Positions 53,228-62,986 of a stretch of 64,000 nucleotides of DNA are shown one piece after another. The stretch is from positions 124,001 to 188,000 of the forward strand of contig NZ_FRAB01000011.1 in assembly GCF_900142195.1 (NCBI RefSeq), given 5' to 3'. The notes below the pieces were generated by a model. It was not told the DNA's origin. It was given only the letters and a program-made list of their open reading frames with translations, and ran no database searches. The position numbers and the translations under genes were made by a program. Positions within the stretch are counted from its first letter, which is position 1. Each line of letters starts with the position of its first letter. Origin of the DNA: Paraburkholderia terricola. Its GTDB lineage: Bacteria > Pseudomonadota > Gammaproteobacteria > Burkholderiales > Burkholderiaceae.

Positions 53228-53410
53228 ATTCAGCCTCTGGCGTACGCATGACGATTGCTGCTGCCGCCTTGCTTCCGTTGGCTTCGGTTGGCTTCGGTCG
53301 GCTCCAGTTAACCCGACTCGCCGAATCCGGATTGGGTCAGTTGATTCATCGACCACCAAACTTTCCTCACCCCTTGCAACGCCGCCATCGAGCGGCGCAT
53401 GGAGACTCGC

Positions 53411-54619
53411 ATGCCTGCCTTTTCGACTTCCCATGATCCCGTCGTCATCGTCGCCGCCGCCCGCACGCCGCTGGGTGGTTTCCAGGGCAACTTCGCCTCG
53501 CTGACAGCGCCCCAACTGGGCGCCAACGCCATCCGTGCCGCCGTGCATCGGGCCGGGCTCCAGCCGGAGGCCGTGGACGAGGTGCTCATGGGCTGCGTGC
53601 TGCCCGCCGGCCTCGGCCAGGCGCCCGCCCGTCAAGCGGCGCTGGCGGCGGGCTTGCCGGTCTCAGCGGGCTGCACCACGATCAACAAGGTCTGCGGCTC
53701 GGGGATGAAGGCAACCATGCTGGCGCACGACCTGCTGCTGGGAGGGAGTCAAGAACTGATCGTGGCCGGCGGCATGGAATCCATGAGCAACGCGCCCTAC
53801 CTGTTGCCCAAGGCCCGCTCGGGCCAGCGCCTGGGGCACGACCAGATGCTGGACCACATGTTCTTCGACGGCCTGGAGGATCACTACGGCGCCGCCTCCG
53901 ACGGCCGCCTGATGGGCACCTTCGCCGAGGACTGCGCGCGCCATTTCGGTTTCACGCGTGAGGAGCAGGACGCCTATGCTTCCACCTCCACGCTGCGCGC
54001 GCAGCAGGCGCAGCGCGACGGCCTGTTCCGCTGGGAAATCACGCCGGTGACCGTGCCGGGTCGCAGCGGCGAGAAACGCATCGATGACGACGAGGCGCCC
54101 GCGAAGGCGCAACTGGACAAGATCCCCACCCTCAAGCCCGCCTTCGCCAGGGACGGCACGGTCACGGCGGCGAACTCCAGTTCGATCGCGGATGGGGCGG
54201 CGGCCCTGGTGCTGATGCGCCAGTCCACCGCGCGCGCGCGTGGTTTGGCACCGCTGGCGCTCATCCGTGGGCACGCCACACAGTCACAGGAGCCGGCCTG
54301 GTTCACCACTGCGCCCGTGGGCGCGATCCAGAAGTTGCTCGCCAAGGTGGGCTGGCAGGTGGGCGACGTGGACCTGTGGGAAATCAACGAGGCATTCGCC
54401 GTGGTCGTCATGGCCGCGATGCGTGAACTGTCGCTGCCGCACGAGCGCGTGAACGTGCATGGCGGCGCCTGCGCGCTGGGTCATCCGATCGGCGCAACGG
54501 GCGCGCGCCTCATCGTGACGCTGCTGGGCGCGCTTCGCCAGCGCGGCGCGAGGCGCGGCGTGGCGAGCCTGTGCATCGGTGGCGGCGAGGCCACGGCGCT
54601 GGCGCTTGAGATCGTCTGA
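53411..54619 (+). CDS. acetyl-CoA C-acyltransferase (thiolase II)
   Basis: A 402-residue thiolase. The acyl-enzyme Cys95 is in INKVCGSGMKA. The other catalytic elements are NEAFAVV, HGGACALGHPIGATGAR and the C-terminal CIGGGEA. GGAG precedes the ATG at 53411, which is preferred over the ATG 12 bases upstream. With the SDR gene it forms the last two steps of a beta-oxidation-like path that could use CoA esters made by the acyl-CoA synthetase at 45285. Confidence 0.93.
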   Translation: MPAFSTSHDPVVIVAAARTPLGGFQGNFASLTAPQLGANAIRAAVHRAGLQPEAVDEVLMGCVLPAGLGQAPARQAALAAGLPVSAGCTTINKVCGSGMKATMLAHDLLLGGSQELIVAGGMESMSNAPYLLPKARSGQRLGHDQMLDHMFFDGLEDHYGAASDGRLMGTFAEDCARHFGFTREEQDAYASTSTLRAQQAQRDGLFRWEITPVTVPGRSGEKRIDDDEAPAKAQLDKIPTLKPAFARDGTVTAANSSSIADGAAALVLMRQSTARARGLAPLALIRGHATQSQEPAWFTTAPVGAIQKLLAKVGWQVGDVDLWEINEAFAVVVMAAMRELSLPHERVNVHGGACALGHPIGATGARLIVTLLGALRQRGARRGVASLCIGGGEATALALEIV

Positions 54620-54703
54620 GCAACATCGTTCCAACATCGTTTCATTTACAGCGCACGGGCCGTGGCATCACGATGCGATCTCGAACCGCAATCGTCGCGG
54701 CTC

Positions 54704-55624
54704 TCAGGACTTCACCGTCGACGGACGTTCGACCCGGCTCACCAGATAGTCAACCATGCGCTGTGCGGCCGGCTGCAACGCATCGAAACTCTTGAAGCAC
54801 ACGACGAAACGGCGATGTGCCCAGGCATCGGTGAGAGGAATGATCCTGATTCCAAGCGCCGGCCGATACGTCTCGGCCACCTCCACCGGCACGACGCTGA
54901 TCCCGAGCCCGGCCGCGACCACGCGAAACGCCGCATCGAAGCTCGATACGATCACCCGGTAGGACACGGTCGTGCCCGCGCTCGCCGCCGCGCGCTGCAG
55001 CATCGTATGAACGGCCGTCGACGGCAGCAATCCGACATGCTCGTACTGCAAGGTCTGATCGAAGCGCAGCGACGCCTCGCCAGCGAGCGGATGATCGCGA
55101 TGGACCGCGAGCGCGAGCCGGTCCTGCCGATACGGACGATGCTGAAGCCCTTGCAGGTCGACGTTATCCCAGCACACGCCGATGCTCGCCGCGCCTTCGC
55201 GTAACTGCCGCACGAGATCGGACGACAGTCGTTCCTCGACATCGACCCGGATGTTCTGATACTCGGGTTCGCGCATGAATGAAGCGATGTCGTCGAGCAG
55301 CGCCTCCGCGATCGCGGAGGCCGACGCGCACACGCTCACGCGTCCTTTCAACCCGCCGCCGAATGCGGCGACGTCGCTTGCGATGCGCTCCATCGTGAAG
55401 AGCACGTTGCGCGCGTGTTCGAGCAAGGCGATGCCCGCCGCCGTTGGCTGGACGCCGCGCCGCGAGCGCGACAGCAGCGGCACGCCCAGTTCGCTCTCAA
55501 GTTGCGCGATGCGCTTGCTGATCGCGGACGGCTCGATGTGCGCCTCGTCCGCCGCCCGCGCGATATTGCGGTGATCGCACACGGCCACGAAAAGCCGCAG
55601 CGTCTTGAGGTCGATGTCGCGCAT
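54704..55624 (-). CDS. LysR-family regulator of the HMG-CoA lyase cluster
   Basis: A 306-residue LysR protein: LKTLRLFVAVCDHRNIARAADEAHIEPSAISKRIAQLESELGVPLLSRSRRGVQPT (about 6-61), then an effector domain. The ATG at 55624 has GGAG upstream; in-frame starts at 55654 and 55681 are alternatives. It is divergent from the HMG-CoA lyase operon and a LysR-type palindrome lies in the gap. Confidence 0.9.
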   Translation of the reverse strand: MRDIDLKTLRLFVAVCDHRNIARAADEAHIEPSAISKRIAQLESELGVPLLSRSRRGVQPTAAGIALLEHARNVLFTMERIASDVAAFGGGLKGRVSVCASASAIAEALLDDIASFMREPEYQNIRVDVEERLSSDLVRQLREGAASIGVCWDNVDLQGLQHRPYRQDRLALAVHRDHPLAGEASLRFDQTLQYEHVGLLPSTAVHTMLQRAAASAGTTVSYRVIVSSFDAAFRVVAAGLGISVVPVEVAETYRPALGIRIIPLTDAWAHRRFVVCFKSFDALQPAAQRMVDYLVSRVERPSTVKS

Positions 55625-55648
55625 TCGCAGTCTCCAGGTCGCTCGCTC

Positions 55649-55712
55649 AGACATTCCCGATTGGAACGCCAACCGTTCCAAAATACCGCTTTAAGGTTTC
55701 GTTGGAATGTCT
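55649..55712. promoter_or_regulatory. LysR operator in the lysR / HMG-CoA lyase gap
   Basis: TTGGAAC-N7-GTTCCAA (55661-55681) is a perfect 7-bp palindrome of LysR type. Outer arms AGACATTCC (55649-55657) and GGAATGTCT (55704-55712) form a second perfect 9-bp inverted repeat around it, so there may be recognition and activation sites. Confidence 0.7.
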
Positions 55713-55772
55713 AAAGTTAGCACAACGCCGGCAACCCGACGACCGGCACGAGACAAACGGAGACAGCACTCA

Positions 55773-56714
55773 ATGCCCTCGTTCCCCATGAACGTCGTCA
55801 TTCGCGAAGTCGGTCTGCGCGACGGCCTGCAAAGCATCCAGACGATGCTTCCCACGAAACACAAGATCGAATGGATCGGCGACGCCTACGCCGCCGGCCA
55901 GCGCGAAATCGAAGTCGGCTCGTTCGTGCCGGCGCGGCTTTTGCCGCAACTCGCCGACACCGCTGAACTCGTCGCCTACGCGAAGACGCTGCCGGGCCTC
56001 GCAGTCTCGGTGCTCGTGCCGAACCTCAAGGGCGCCGAGCGCGCCATCGATAGCGAAGCCGACGTGCTGCTCGTGCCGCTCTCCGCGAGCCACGAGCACA
56101 GCCTCGCCAATCTGCGCAAGACACCCGATGAAGTCGTTGCCGAAGTGGCGCGCATCCGGGCCGCACGCGATGCCGCCGGTTCGAAGACGCTGATCGAAGG
56201 CGGCATCGGCACGGCGTTCGGCTGCACGATCCAGGGCCGCGTCGATCAGGCCGAGGTGCTGCGCTGCATGCAGGCCTTGCTCGATGCAGGCGCGGATCGC
56301 GTGAGCATCGCCGATACGGTCGGCTACGCCGGCCCCGCCGCCGTGCGCGATCTGTTCGAGAAGGCCCGCGAGATTGCGGGCGAGCGCTTCTGGTGCGGCC
56401 ACTTCCACGACACGCGCGGCCTCGCGCTCGCCAACGTGTACGCGGCGCTCGAAACCGGCGTCGCACGCTTCGATGCGACGCTCGCCGGCATCGGCGGTTG
56501 TCCGCATGCGCCGGGCGCGAGCGGCAACGCGTCGAGCGAGGACCTGGCGTTCATGCTCGCCGACATGGGCATCGAAACCGGCATCGATATTCCCGCCTTG
56601 CTGGCACTGCGCGCAAAGGTCGCGCGATGGCTCGAAGGCGAAACGCTTCACGGCGCGTTGTGGCTCGCCGGACTGCCCAAAACCTTCACGGTTCCGGCTG
56701 CGCTCAACGCTTGA
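55773..56714 (+). CDS. mvaB: hydroxymethylglutaryl-CoA lyase
   Basis: A 313-residue TIM-barrel enzyme that cleaves HMG-CoA to acetyl-CoA and acetoacetate. Key parts are EVGLRDGLQ (Arg16, Asp17), the metal ligands His210 and His212 (CGHFHDTRG) and the signature loop with the catalytic Cys243 (GIGGCPHAPGASGN). The length is normal. It is 7 bp before the CoA-transferase gene. The symbol follows the P. mevalonii lyase; close homologues acting on other 3-hydroxyacyl-CoAs (such as citramalyl-CoA) cannot be excluded. Confidence 0.9.
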   Translation: MPSFPMNVVIREVGLRDGLQSIQTMLPTKHKIEWIGDAYAAGQREIEVGSFVPARLLPQLADTAELVAYAKTLPGLAVSVLVPNLKGAERAIDSEADVLLVPLSASHEHSLANLRKTPDEVVAEVARIRAARDAAGSKTLIEGGIGTAFGCTIQGRVDQAEVLRCMQALLDAGADRVSIADTVGYAGPAAVRDLFEKAREIAGERFWCGHFHDTRGLALANVYAALETGVARFDATLAGIGGCPHAPGASGNASSEDLAFMLADMGIETGIDIPALLALRAKVARWLEGETLHGALWLAGLPKTFTVPAALNA

Positions 56715-56721
56715 GGACATC

Positions 56722-57873
56722 ATGAGCAACGACACCCGACTTCCCCTCGACGGCGTGCGCGTCATCGAATTCACGCACATGGTCATGGGGCCGACGTGCG
56801 GCATGATCCTCGCCGATCTCGGCGCCGAGGTCATCAAGATCGAGCCGCCCGGCGGCGACAAGACCCGCAAGCTGCCGGGTCTGGGGATCGGCTTCTTTCG
56901 CTCGTTCAACCGCAACAAGAAGAGCGTCGTGCTCGACATCAACACGCCGGAGGGCAAGGAAGCGGCGGTGGAACTGATCGGCACCTGCGACGTGATGCTC
57001 GAAAACTTCCGCCCCGGTCTGATGGCAAAGCTGGGCCTCGACTACGACACGCTGTCGAAGCTATACCCCGGCCTCATCTACGTGTCGCACAAGGGCTTTC
57101 TGCCAGGGCCGTACGAGAAGCGCCTCGCGCTCGATGAAGTCGTGCAGATGATGGGCGGCCTGTCCTACATGACGGGCCCGATCGGTCGGCCGCTGCGCGC
57201 GGGGACGTCGGTGAACGACATCATGGGCGGCATGTTCGGCGCGATCGGCGTGCTCGCCGCGTTGCGCGAGCGCGAACGCACCGGCCAAGGCCAGGAAGTG
57301 CAGAGCGCACTCTTCGAGAACTGCGTGTTCCTCTGCGCGCAGCACATGCAGCAATACGCGATGACGCGCGAGCCGCCGCCGCCGATGCCCGCGCGCGTGT
57401 CGGCGTGGAGCGTCTACGACGTATTCACGCTGGCGGACGGCGAGCAGCTTTTCATCGGCGCGGTCAGCGACAAGCAGTTCATCACGCTGTGCGACGTGCT
57501 CGGCCGCCCGGATCTGCCAGCCGAACCGCGCTTCGCAACCAATGCGTTGCGCGTCGCGATCCGCCCCGAGTTGCTCGACGTTCTCGGCGTCATTCTCAAG
57601 GATCATCGCGTTGAAGAACTGTCGCCGAAGCTCGAAGCGGCCGGCATTCCGTATGCGCCGATCGTGCGCCCCGAGCAACTGCTCGACGACCCGCATCTGA
57701 AGGCGAGCGGCGGCCTCGTGCCGATGGAAACCGACGACGGCGGCATGACCGAAGTCGTGCTTCTGCCGCTGACGATGGGCGGCCGGCGGCCGGGCGTGCG
57801 CCAGGCGCTCGCGCGCGTCGGCGAGCACACGCAGGAAGTGCTGTCGCGTCTGAAGAGCCGGGTGAGCGCATGA
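56722..57873 (+). CDS. type III CoA-transferase (CaiB/BaiF family)
   Basis: A 383-residue family III CoA-transferase. The start has VRVIEFTHMVMGPTCGMILADLGAEVIKIEPPGGDKTR, and the likely catalytic Asp166 is in GTSVNDIMGGM. By context it would load CoA onto a dicarboxylate, for example 3-hydroxy-3-methylglutarate, for cleavage by the adjacent lyase; itaconate or citramalate are alternatives. GAGG precedes the ATG. Confidence 0.9.
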   Translation: MSNDTRLPLDGVRVIEFTHMVMGPTCGMILADLGAEVIKIEPPGGDKTRKLPGLGIGFFRSFNRNKKSVVLDINTPEGKEAAVELIGTCDVMLENFRPGLMAKLGLDYDTLSKLYPGLIYVSHKGFLPGPYEKRLALDEVVQMMGGLSYMTGPIGRPLRAGTSVNDIMGGMFGAIGVLAALRERERTGQGQEVQSALFENCVFLCAQHMQQYAMTREPPPPMPARVSAWSVYDVFTLADGEQLFIGAVSDKQFITLCDVLGRPDLPAEPRFATNALRVAIRPELLDVLGVILKDHRVEELSPKLEAAGIPYAPIVRPEQLLDDPHLKASGGLVPMETDDGGMTEVVLLPLTMGGRRPGVRQALARVGEHTQEVLSRLKSRVSA

Positions 57874-58021
57874 GCTTGCGCACTGAACGCGCATCGAATC
57901 ACGGAGCGGACTAAACGGCAGATCGCTTGGGCCGTGCGCGAGCAGCGTGCGGCCCATCACCTTCATACCGGCAGGCGTGCACACAAAAGAATGCCGCCGG
58001 TGCACAAAGCAGGAGACAAAC

Positions 58022-59461
58022 ATGCAGCAGACCGTCACCGCGGGCAGCCCCCCGCTTGCGTCGCCGAACGTTCGCATCGGCATCGACCCCGGCGCGGAAA
58101 TCTCCGCGCGCATGGATCGACTGCCCATCACGCGGCATCTCTGGATGCTCGTGTTCCTCATTTCGCTCGGCGGCTTCTTCGAGGTCTACGACCTGATCTT
58201 CACCGGCTATATCGCGCCGGGCATGGCGAAGAGCGGTCTGCTCAAGACCACGACGAGCGCGTTCTTCGGCTTCACCGGCATCGCCGGCTTCATCGCCGCG
58301 ACGTTCGCGGGGCTCTTCGTCGGCACCTTCGGGTTCGGCTGGCTGCCGGACCGCTACGGGCGCCGCGCCGTGTTCACCTTTTCGCTGCTGTGGTACTCGG
58401 TCGGCTCGGCGATCATGGCCTTCCAGACGACGCCCGAAGGCGTGATCCTGTGGCGCTTCATCACGGGCATCGGCGTGGGCGTGGAGATCATCACGATCGA
58501 CAGCTACGTCACCGAACTGGTCCCGCAACACATGCGCGGCCGCGCGATGGCGTTCAACCAGATGGTGATGTTCGCGGCCGCGCCGGTCGCGGCGATCCTC
58601 TCGTACTGGCTCGTGCCGACGACCGTGTTCGGCATCGACGGATGGCGTGTCGTGGTGCTCGCGGGATCGATCGGTGCGGTGCTCGTGTGGTTCATCCGCC
58701 GTGCCGTGCCGGAGAGCCCGCGCTGGCTCGCGACGCACGGCCACGTTGAGAAGGGCGAGCGGGTCGTGGCGAAGATCGAGGCGATCGTCACGCGCGAGAC
58801 AGGCCAGCCGCTGCCGCCGCCGCTACCGGTGATCGAGCAGCCCGCGCATCGGCGCGCGTCGTTTGCGGAGCTGTTGCAGCCGCCGTACCGCTCGCGCTTC
58901 ATCATGCTGATCATCTTCAACTTGTGCCAGGCGATCGGCTATTACGGCTTCGCCAATTGGGTGCCGACGCTTCTGATCGGCCAGGGCATCACCGTGACGA
59001 AGAGCCTGCTGTATTCGTTCATCATCGCGTTCGCGATGCCGGCGGGCCCGATGCTCGCGATGCTCTACGCCGACAGGATCCAGCGCAAATGGCTGATCGT
59101 CGGCGGGGCGTTTGCGGTGATCGTTTGCGGCCTGGCATTCGGGCAAGTGAAGGAAGCCGTGCCGCTCATCATTCTCGGCGTGCTGATCAGTCTCGCCGGG
59201 CAGACCATTTCCGTATCCTTCCACGCGTACCAGGCCGAACTCTTTCCGACCGCGGTGCGCTGCCGTGCGAGCGGTATCGTGTATTCGGTCAGCCGCATCG
59301 GGGCGATGATGTCGGGGTTCTTCATCGCCTTCCTGTTACGCGATTTCGGCGTCGCGGGTGTGTTCACCGGCATTACCGGCTGCATGCTGGTCGTTGCCGT
59401 GGCGATCGGCGTGTTCGGACCCAGGACCAACGGCGTTCGACTCGAGGAGCTGAATCGGTAA
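58022..59461 (+). CDS. MFS transporter, sugar-porter-like/organic acid type
   Basis: A 479-residue transporter with a cytosolic N-terminus of about 45 residues. Segment 1 is LWMLVFLISLGGFFEVYDLIFTGYIAPGM, followed by GWLPDRYGRRAVFTFSLL and ITIDSYVTELVPQHMRGRAMAFNQ. The overall form is that of AAHS/MHS-like acid transporters. It ends the lyase/CoA-transferase operon (148-bp gap, AGGAGA ribosome site) and probably imports the substrate. Confidence 0.88.
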   Translation: MQQTVTAGSPPLASPNVRIGIDPGAEISARMDRLPITRHLWMLVFLISLGGFFEVYDLIFTGYIAPGMAKSGLLKTTTSAFFGFTGIAGFIAATFAGLFVGTFGFGWLPDRYGRRAVFTFSLLWYSVGSAIMAFQTTPEGVILWRFITGIGVGVEIITIDSYVTELVPQHMRGRAMAFNQMVMFAAAPVAAILSYWLVPTTVFGIDGWRVVVLAGSIGAVLVWFIRRAVPESPRWLATHGHVEKGERVVAKIEAIVTRETGQPLPPPLPVIEQPAHRRASFAELLQPPYRSRFIMLIIFNLCQAIGYYGFANWVPTLLIGQGITVTKSLLYSFIIAFAMPAGPMLAMLYADRIQRKWLIVGGAFAVIVCGLAFGQVKEAVPLIILGVLISLAGQTISVSFHAYQAELFPTAVRCRASGIVYSVSRIGAMMSGFFIAFLLRDFGVAGVFTGITGCMLVVAVAIGVFGPRTNGVRLEELNR

Positions 59462-59513
59462 GTTCCATGACGCGCTCAGTTCCGCTTTCGGGCTCACGTT
59501 GCAGATGCCGTTT

Positions 59514-60800
59514 TCATACCGATGTCGGCAATTCCGACTTGCGCACCGTGTGCCTTTCCTTGCTGCGCCGGATCGCCGTCATGACCAGCAAGACGACGGG
59601 GGCAATCAACAATCCTTCCGCCAGTTCCGGATCGAGAGGGAAATGCAGTGTATGAAGCGCCTTGAATCCGGCCGACGCCAGCGAGAGCACGTAATAGGAG
59701 ATCGCGGCCACGGACAGACCCTCGACCGCGTGTTGCAGCCTCAACTGGCTGCGCGCGGTCTGATTCATGCCTTCCAGTAAGCGGGTCGTGTCCTCTTCCT
59801 GCGCGAGGTTGACGCGCGTGCGCAGCAGATCGACGGCTCTCGCCACCCGTCCAGCGAATTGTTCGTGGCGCGCCCAGACCGTCTTGCACGTCTCCATCGC
59901 CGGAGCGAAGCGCCGCTCCATGAATTCGGCGATCGTCGGCATCCCTTCAATGCGTTCTTCGCGCAGCTCGTGAATGCGCGCAAGCACGAGTTTTTCGTAA
60001 GCACGCGACGCGCTGAAGCGCCCGCTCGACCCCGCCAGTGACTCGATGCGCACGGCAAGATGCGTGAGACGCACCAGCAGTTCCGCATCGTTGCGGCGCC
60101 CCTGGCTCGTGTCCATGCTGTGCATCAACGGCTGAAGCGCCGACTGCAATTCGTCGAGACTTCTGCCCAGTTCGCGGGCGACCGGCAGCGCCAGCAGGGC
60201 CATCATCCTGTATGTCTCGATCTCGTAGAGGCGCTGCAGGAGACGTCCGCCCTGCTCTTCCCGGAAGCCATCGTCGATCACGAGAAATCGCGAGAAGCCG
60301 TCGGACCGGATGGTCCAGTCGCAGTAAACCTGTCCGCCGCCCAGCACCGTGCTGCCCACCAGAATGGCGCCGTCGATCCACTGACGCACGCTCTGACGTG
60401 CCGCACCGGCTGCATCGCCCGACACGAGTTCCATCCGGGCGGCGACGAACCGCTTGCCTTCAAAACCGTGAAACCATTCAGAAGGAACATGTTCCTCCGC
60501 CAGATCGGAAAAGTAGTCCGCGTCATGGCGTTGCGCGACGAACGTGAAGGTGGAGAATTCGGTGTGCCTCTCCCATTTCAATTGCTTCTCGTCATTCCAC
60601 CGTGCCGAGTAATGCGTCGTTCCCTCGGCGGGAATCGCGAGGCCGGTCAGTCTGCACAGCGATCGAAGCAGTGCTTCGTGAACGGAAGGGTCGCCGTCGG
60701 CATAGATGGCAAAGTGGGTAAGCGCCACTGATCCGCCGATCCTGAGAAACGGCCGCGCATGCAACTCGCGCGCGAGGCTGGCGCGCAGAAAATGGTCCAT
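59514..60800 (-). CDS. DUF3422 family membrane protein
   Basis: A 428-residue protein of the DUF3422 family: ELHARPFLRIGGSVALTHFAIYADGD at the start, HFSARWNDEKQ-like HYSARWNDEKQLKWERHTEFSTFTFV, then a helical part and two C-terminal membrane segments (about 355-375 and 390-410). The ATG at 60800 is preferred because the family starts there. Function unknown. It is convergent with the MFS gene. Confidence 0.88.
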   Translation of the reverse strand: MDHFLRASLARELHARPFLRIGGSVALTHFAIYADGDPSVHEALLRSLCRLTGLAIPAEGTTHYSARWNDEKQLKWERHTEFSTFTFVAQRHDADYFSDLAEEHVPSEWFHGFEGKRFVAARMELVSGDAAGAARQSVRQWIDGAILVGSTVLGGGQVYCDWTIRSDGFSRFLVIDDGFREEQGGRLLQRLYEIETYRMMALLALPVARELGRSLDELQSALQPLMHSMDTSQGRRNDAELLVRLTHLAVRIESLAGSSGRFSASRAYEKLVLARIHELREERIEGMPTIAEFMERRFAPAMETCKTVWARHEQFAGRVARAVDLLRTRVNLAQEEDTTRLLEGMNQTARSQLRLQHAVEGLSVAAISYYVLSLASAGFKALHTLHFPLDPELAEGLLIAPVVLLVMTAIRRSKERHTVRKSELPTSV

Positions 60801-60880
60801 GGCTGATCTTCTTTCTGATTGTCCTGCGCGTCGTCGCGCGATCGGGACCAACCGGCGCTAACCGGTACTAACCTGTACTA

Positions 60881-61732
60881 TCAGGCGCTCACGAAGGCGT
60901 GGACGAGCCGGTTGAATACCGCTGGTTTCGCGACGTTCATTCCATGCGACGCGCCGGCAATGGTTTGTTTGTCCGCGTAATCGATCCAATCCGCGAGCTT
61001 TTCAACGTTGTTGCGAAACATGCGAGGGCTCTTTTCGCCCTCGATCAGCAACGTCCTGCACTTCACGTCACGCGCCGCGTCATGTGAGTACGCGGGCAAA
61101 GGATCTCTAAACTGCTTCGGCAACGTGACGGCGTTGTCGATCGCCATGGTGCGAAAGCTCGCGGGACTCTTGCGCCAGAAGCCGGGCATGCTCACCGAGT
61201 CGACGAATAGTTCCAGTCCCGCATCGATCGCACCGCTCTCGATCAGATCGGCAACCTTGGCGCGAAGCACATTGGTCGCGGGCGGCAGCGCTGCTTCCGG
61301 CGCCCGATCGATTTGCAACGGGCCGCCCGGATCAGCAAGCGTCAGCGTTTTAACCAATCGCGGATACTCGCGCGCCACGTGGAAGGCGACGCAGCCACCC
61401 CGCGAGTGCCCGACCAGATGAACCGGTCCGAGGTTCATTGCGGCAATGAACTCGGCAAGCTCCGCGACGTGCGTCTTCCAGCCGAATTCCCCTTGAATGC
61501 ATGCATCGGAAGCCGGCCAGTAATGGCTGAGACTGACCGAAACGCAGAGAAAATGCTTCGAGAGAAAATCCGTTTGACCGCTCCAGTAGCGGTAATCGCA
61601 AAGCGATCCATGCACGAACACCAGTGGCGCTCCCGAACCGCTGACCACATAGGGCACGCAAATGCCGGAGGGGACGGTGGCAAAGCACAACTCCGGGACA
61701 GCAAGTATTGAGGGGTCGGTTCGCGCGTTCAT
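60881..61732 (-). CDS. alpha/beta hydrolase
   Basis: A 283-residue cytosolic hydrolase. HGSLCDYRYW is the oxyanion region and the nucleophile is Ser in GHSRGGCVAF. LIEGEKSPRMF marks the acid strand and GASHGMNVAKP the catalytic His. No signal peptide is present. It is divergent from the LysR gene at 61823. Confidence 0.88.
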   Translation of the reverse strand: MNARTDPSILAVPELCFATVPSGICVPYVVSGSGAPLVFVHGSLCDYRYWSGQTDFLSKHFLCVSVSLSHYWPASDACIQGEFGWKTHVAELAEFIAAMNLGPVHLVGHSRGGCVAFHVAREYPRLVKTLTLADPGGPLQIDRAPEAALPPATNVLRAKVADLIESGAIDAGLELFVDSVSMPGFWRKSPASFRTMAIDNAVTLPKQFRDPLPAYSHDAARDVKCRTLLIEGEKSPRMFRNNVEKLADWIDYADKQTIAGASHGMNVAKPAVFNRLVHAFVSA

Positions 61733-61822
61733 GCATGGGCTCCTTTTACAGCACTATGCACGACGCAATAACCTAAGAAAATCGCGTAATATTGATGGCA
61801 TCTATCGATTTATCTGATACCA

Positions 61823-62674
61823 ATGAAAGCACTCGATCTGGACGTTCTGACAATGATCGTCGCCGTCGCCGACACGGGGAACATCAGTCGTGCGGCGGAC
61901 GTCGTGCATCGCTCGCAATCGGCGGTGAGCATGCAGATCAAGACGCTCGAAACCGCGCTCGGCAAGCCGCTTTTCGTGCGCAAGCCGAGAAGCGTGATCC
62001 CCACGCAAGACGGCGAGGTCCTGCTGACGTTCGCGCGGCGCATGCTCGCGCTGCGCGATGAAGCATGGGCGGCGGTGGTCCGGCCCGACGTCACCGGCCG
62101 GGTCGTCATCGGTGTGCCGGACGACTACGCGTCGTCACTGTTGCCGTCGATTCTCAAGAAATTTTCTGCCCAATATCCGAAGGTCGAGATTCAGGTCGTC
62201 GGACTGCCGAGCGTGGCGCTCGCGCCGATGGTGAAGGACGGCTCGGTCGACCTGGTCTGCGGGACACGCGTGAAGGGCCTATCGGGCGAGTTCATCCGGC
62301 ACGAACCGATGGTCTGGGCCGCGGCGCCGAGTTCGCATGACATCTGGCGCGAACGGCCGCTGCCGATTGCCGTGTTCCTGCCGGGTAGCGTCGCCCGCGA
62401 AAACGCGATCCGCAGTCTGGAGCGGGCCAGGATCACCTATCGGACCTCCTACGAGAGCCCGAGCCTGCTCGGCCTGCTCAGCATGGTCGAGGCCGGACTC
62501 GCAGTGGCGCCGCTCGCGCAATGCGCGGTGCCTGCTCATCTGACCTTGCTCGGCCACGCGCACGGCTTGCCCGAGATCGCCGCGCTGGAGCTCATACTTG
62601 CGCGGAGTGCCAAATCGAAGCGGCCGCCATGCGACTTTCTCGCCGAAAAGATCATGTCGGAACTGCGGCGTTAA
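61823..62674 (+). CDS. LysR-family regulator
   Basis: A 283-residue LysR protein: LDVLTMIVAVADTGNISRAADVVHRSQSAVSMQIKTLETALGKPLFVRKPRSVIPT (about 5-60) and an effector domain. It is divergent from an alpha/beta hydrolase, its likely target. Confidence 0.9.
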   Translation: MKALDLDVLTMIVAVADTGNISRAADVVHRSQSAVSMQIKTLETALGKPLFVRKPRSVIPTQDGEVLLTFARRMLALRDEAWAAVVRPDVTGRVVIGVPDDYASSLLPSILKKFSAQYPKVEIQVVGLPSVALAPMVKDGSVDLVCGTRVKGLSGEFIRHEPMVWAAAPSSHDIWRERPLPIAVFLPGSVARENAIRSLERARITYRTSYESPSLLGLLSMVEAGLAVAPLAQCAVPAHLTLLGHAHGLPEIAALELILARSAKSKRPPCDFLAEKIMSELRR

Positions 62675-62986
62675 TCGCACAGTTGTTCGCAACGTGCCGC
62701 GCGCCGGTACAGGCCTCGTTTCAGCGCAATCGATGACGATGCGAACAGGGCGTCTCGGCGTGCGACTGCCCCATGTTCGCACCAGGGTTGCGGGTGCGGC
62801 GCCGTGCGCGTTCATGCCGCCCGCGTTCGCCCGGCTGTGAGGAGCGCAGGCTCGCCGTATGCCGCAGGTGTGGCTCGCCGATACTCCCTGAGCCTGCGGG
62901 CGTGAGTTCGCCGTCGTCATGGCGACCCGGAAAATTATTGCCGGGTTTGATCGCGGCCATCAGGGTTTTGAGTCTCTTCATCATGA
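62675..62986. other. 312-bp gap between lysR and the nitrate reductase gene
   Basis: The only frame of note (62721-62984, minus, 87 residues) starts MMKRLKTLMAAIKPG but soon becomes low-complexity Arg/His/Gly sequence, and no domain is seen. No hairpin with a T-run was found between the two convergent genes. Confidence 0.4.

Noticed and set aside
62721-62984. 87-codon frame just after the nitrate reductase stop, minus strand
   Set aside because: It starts plausibly, but most of it is low-complexity Arg/Gly/His typical of a shadow frame, with no domain.
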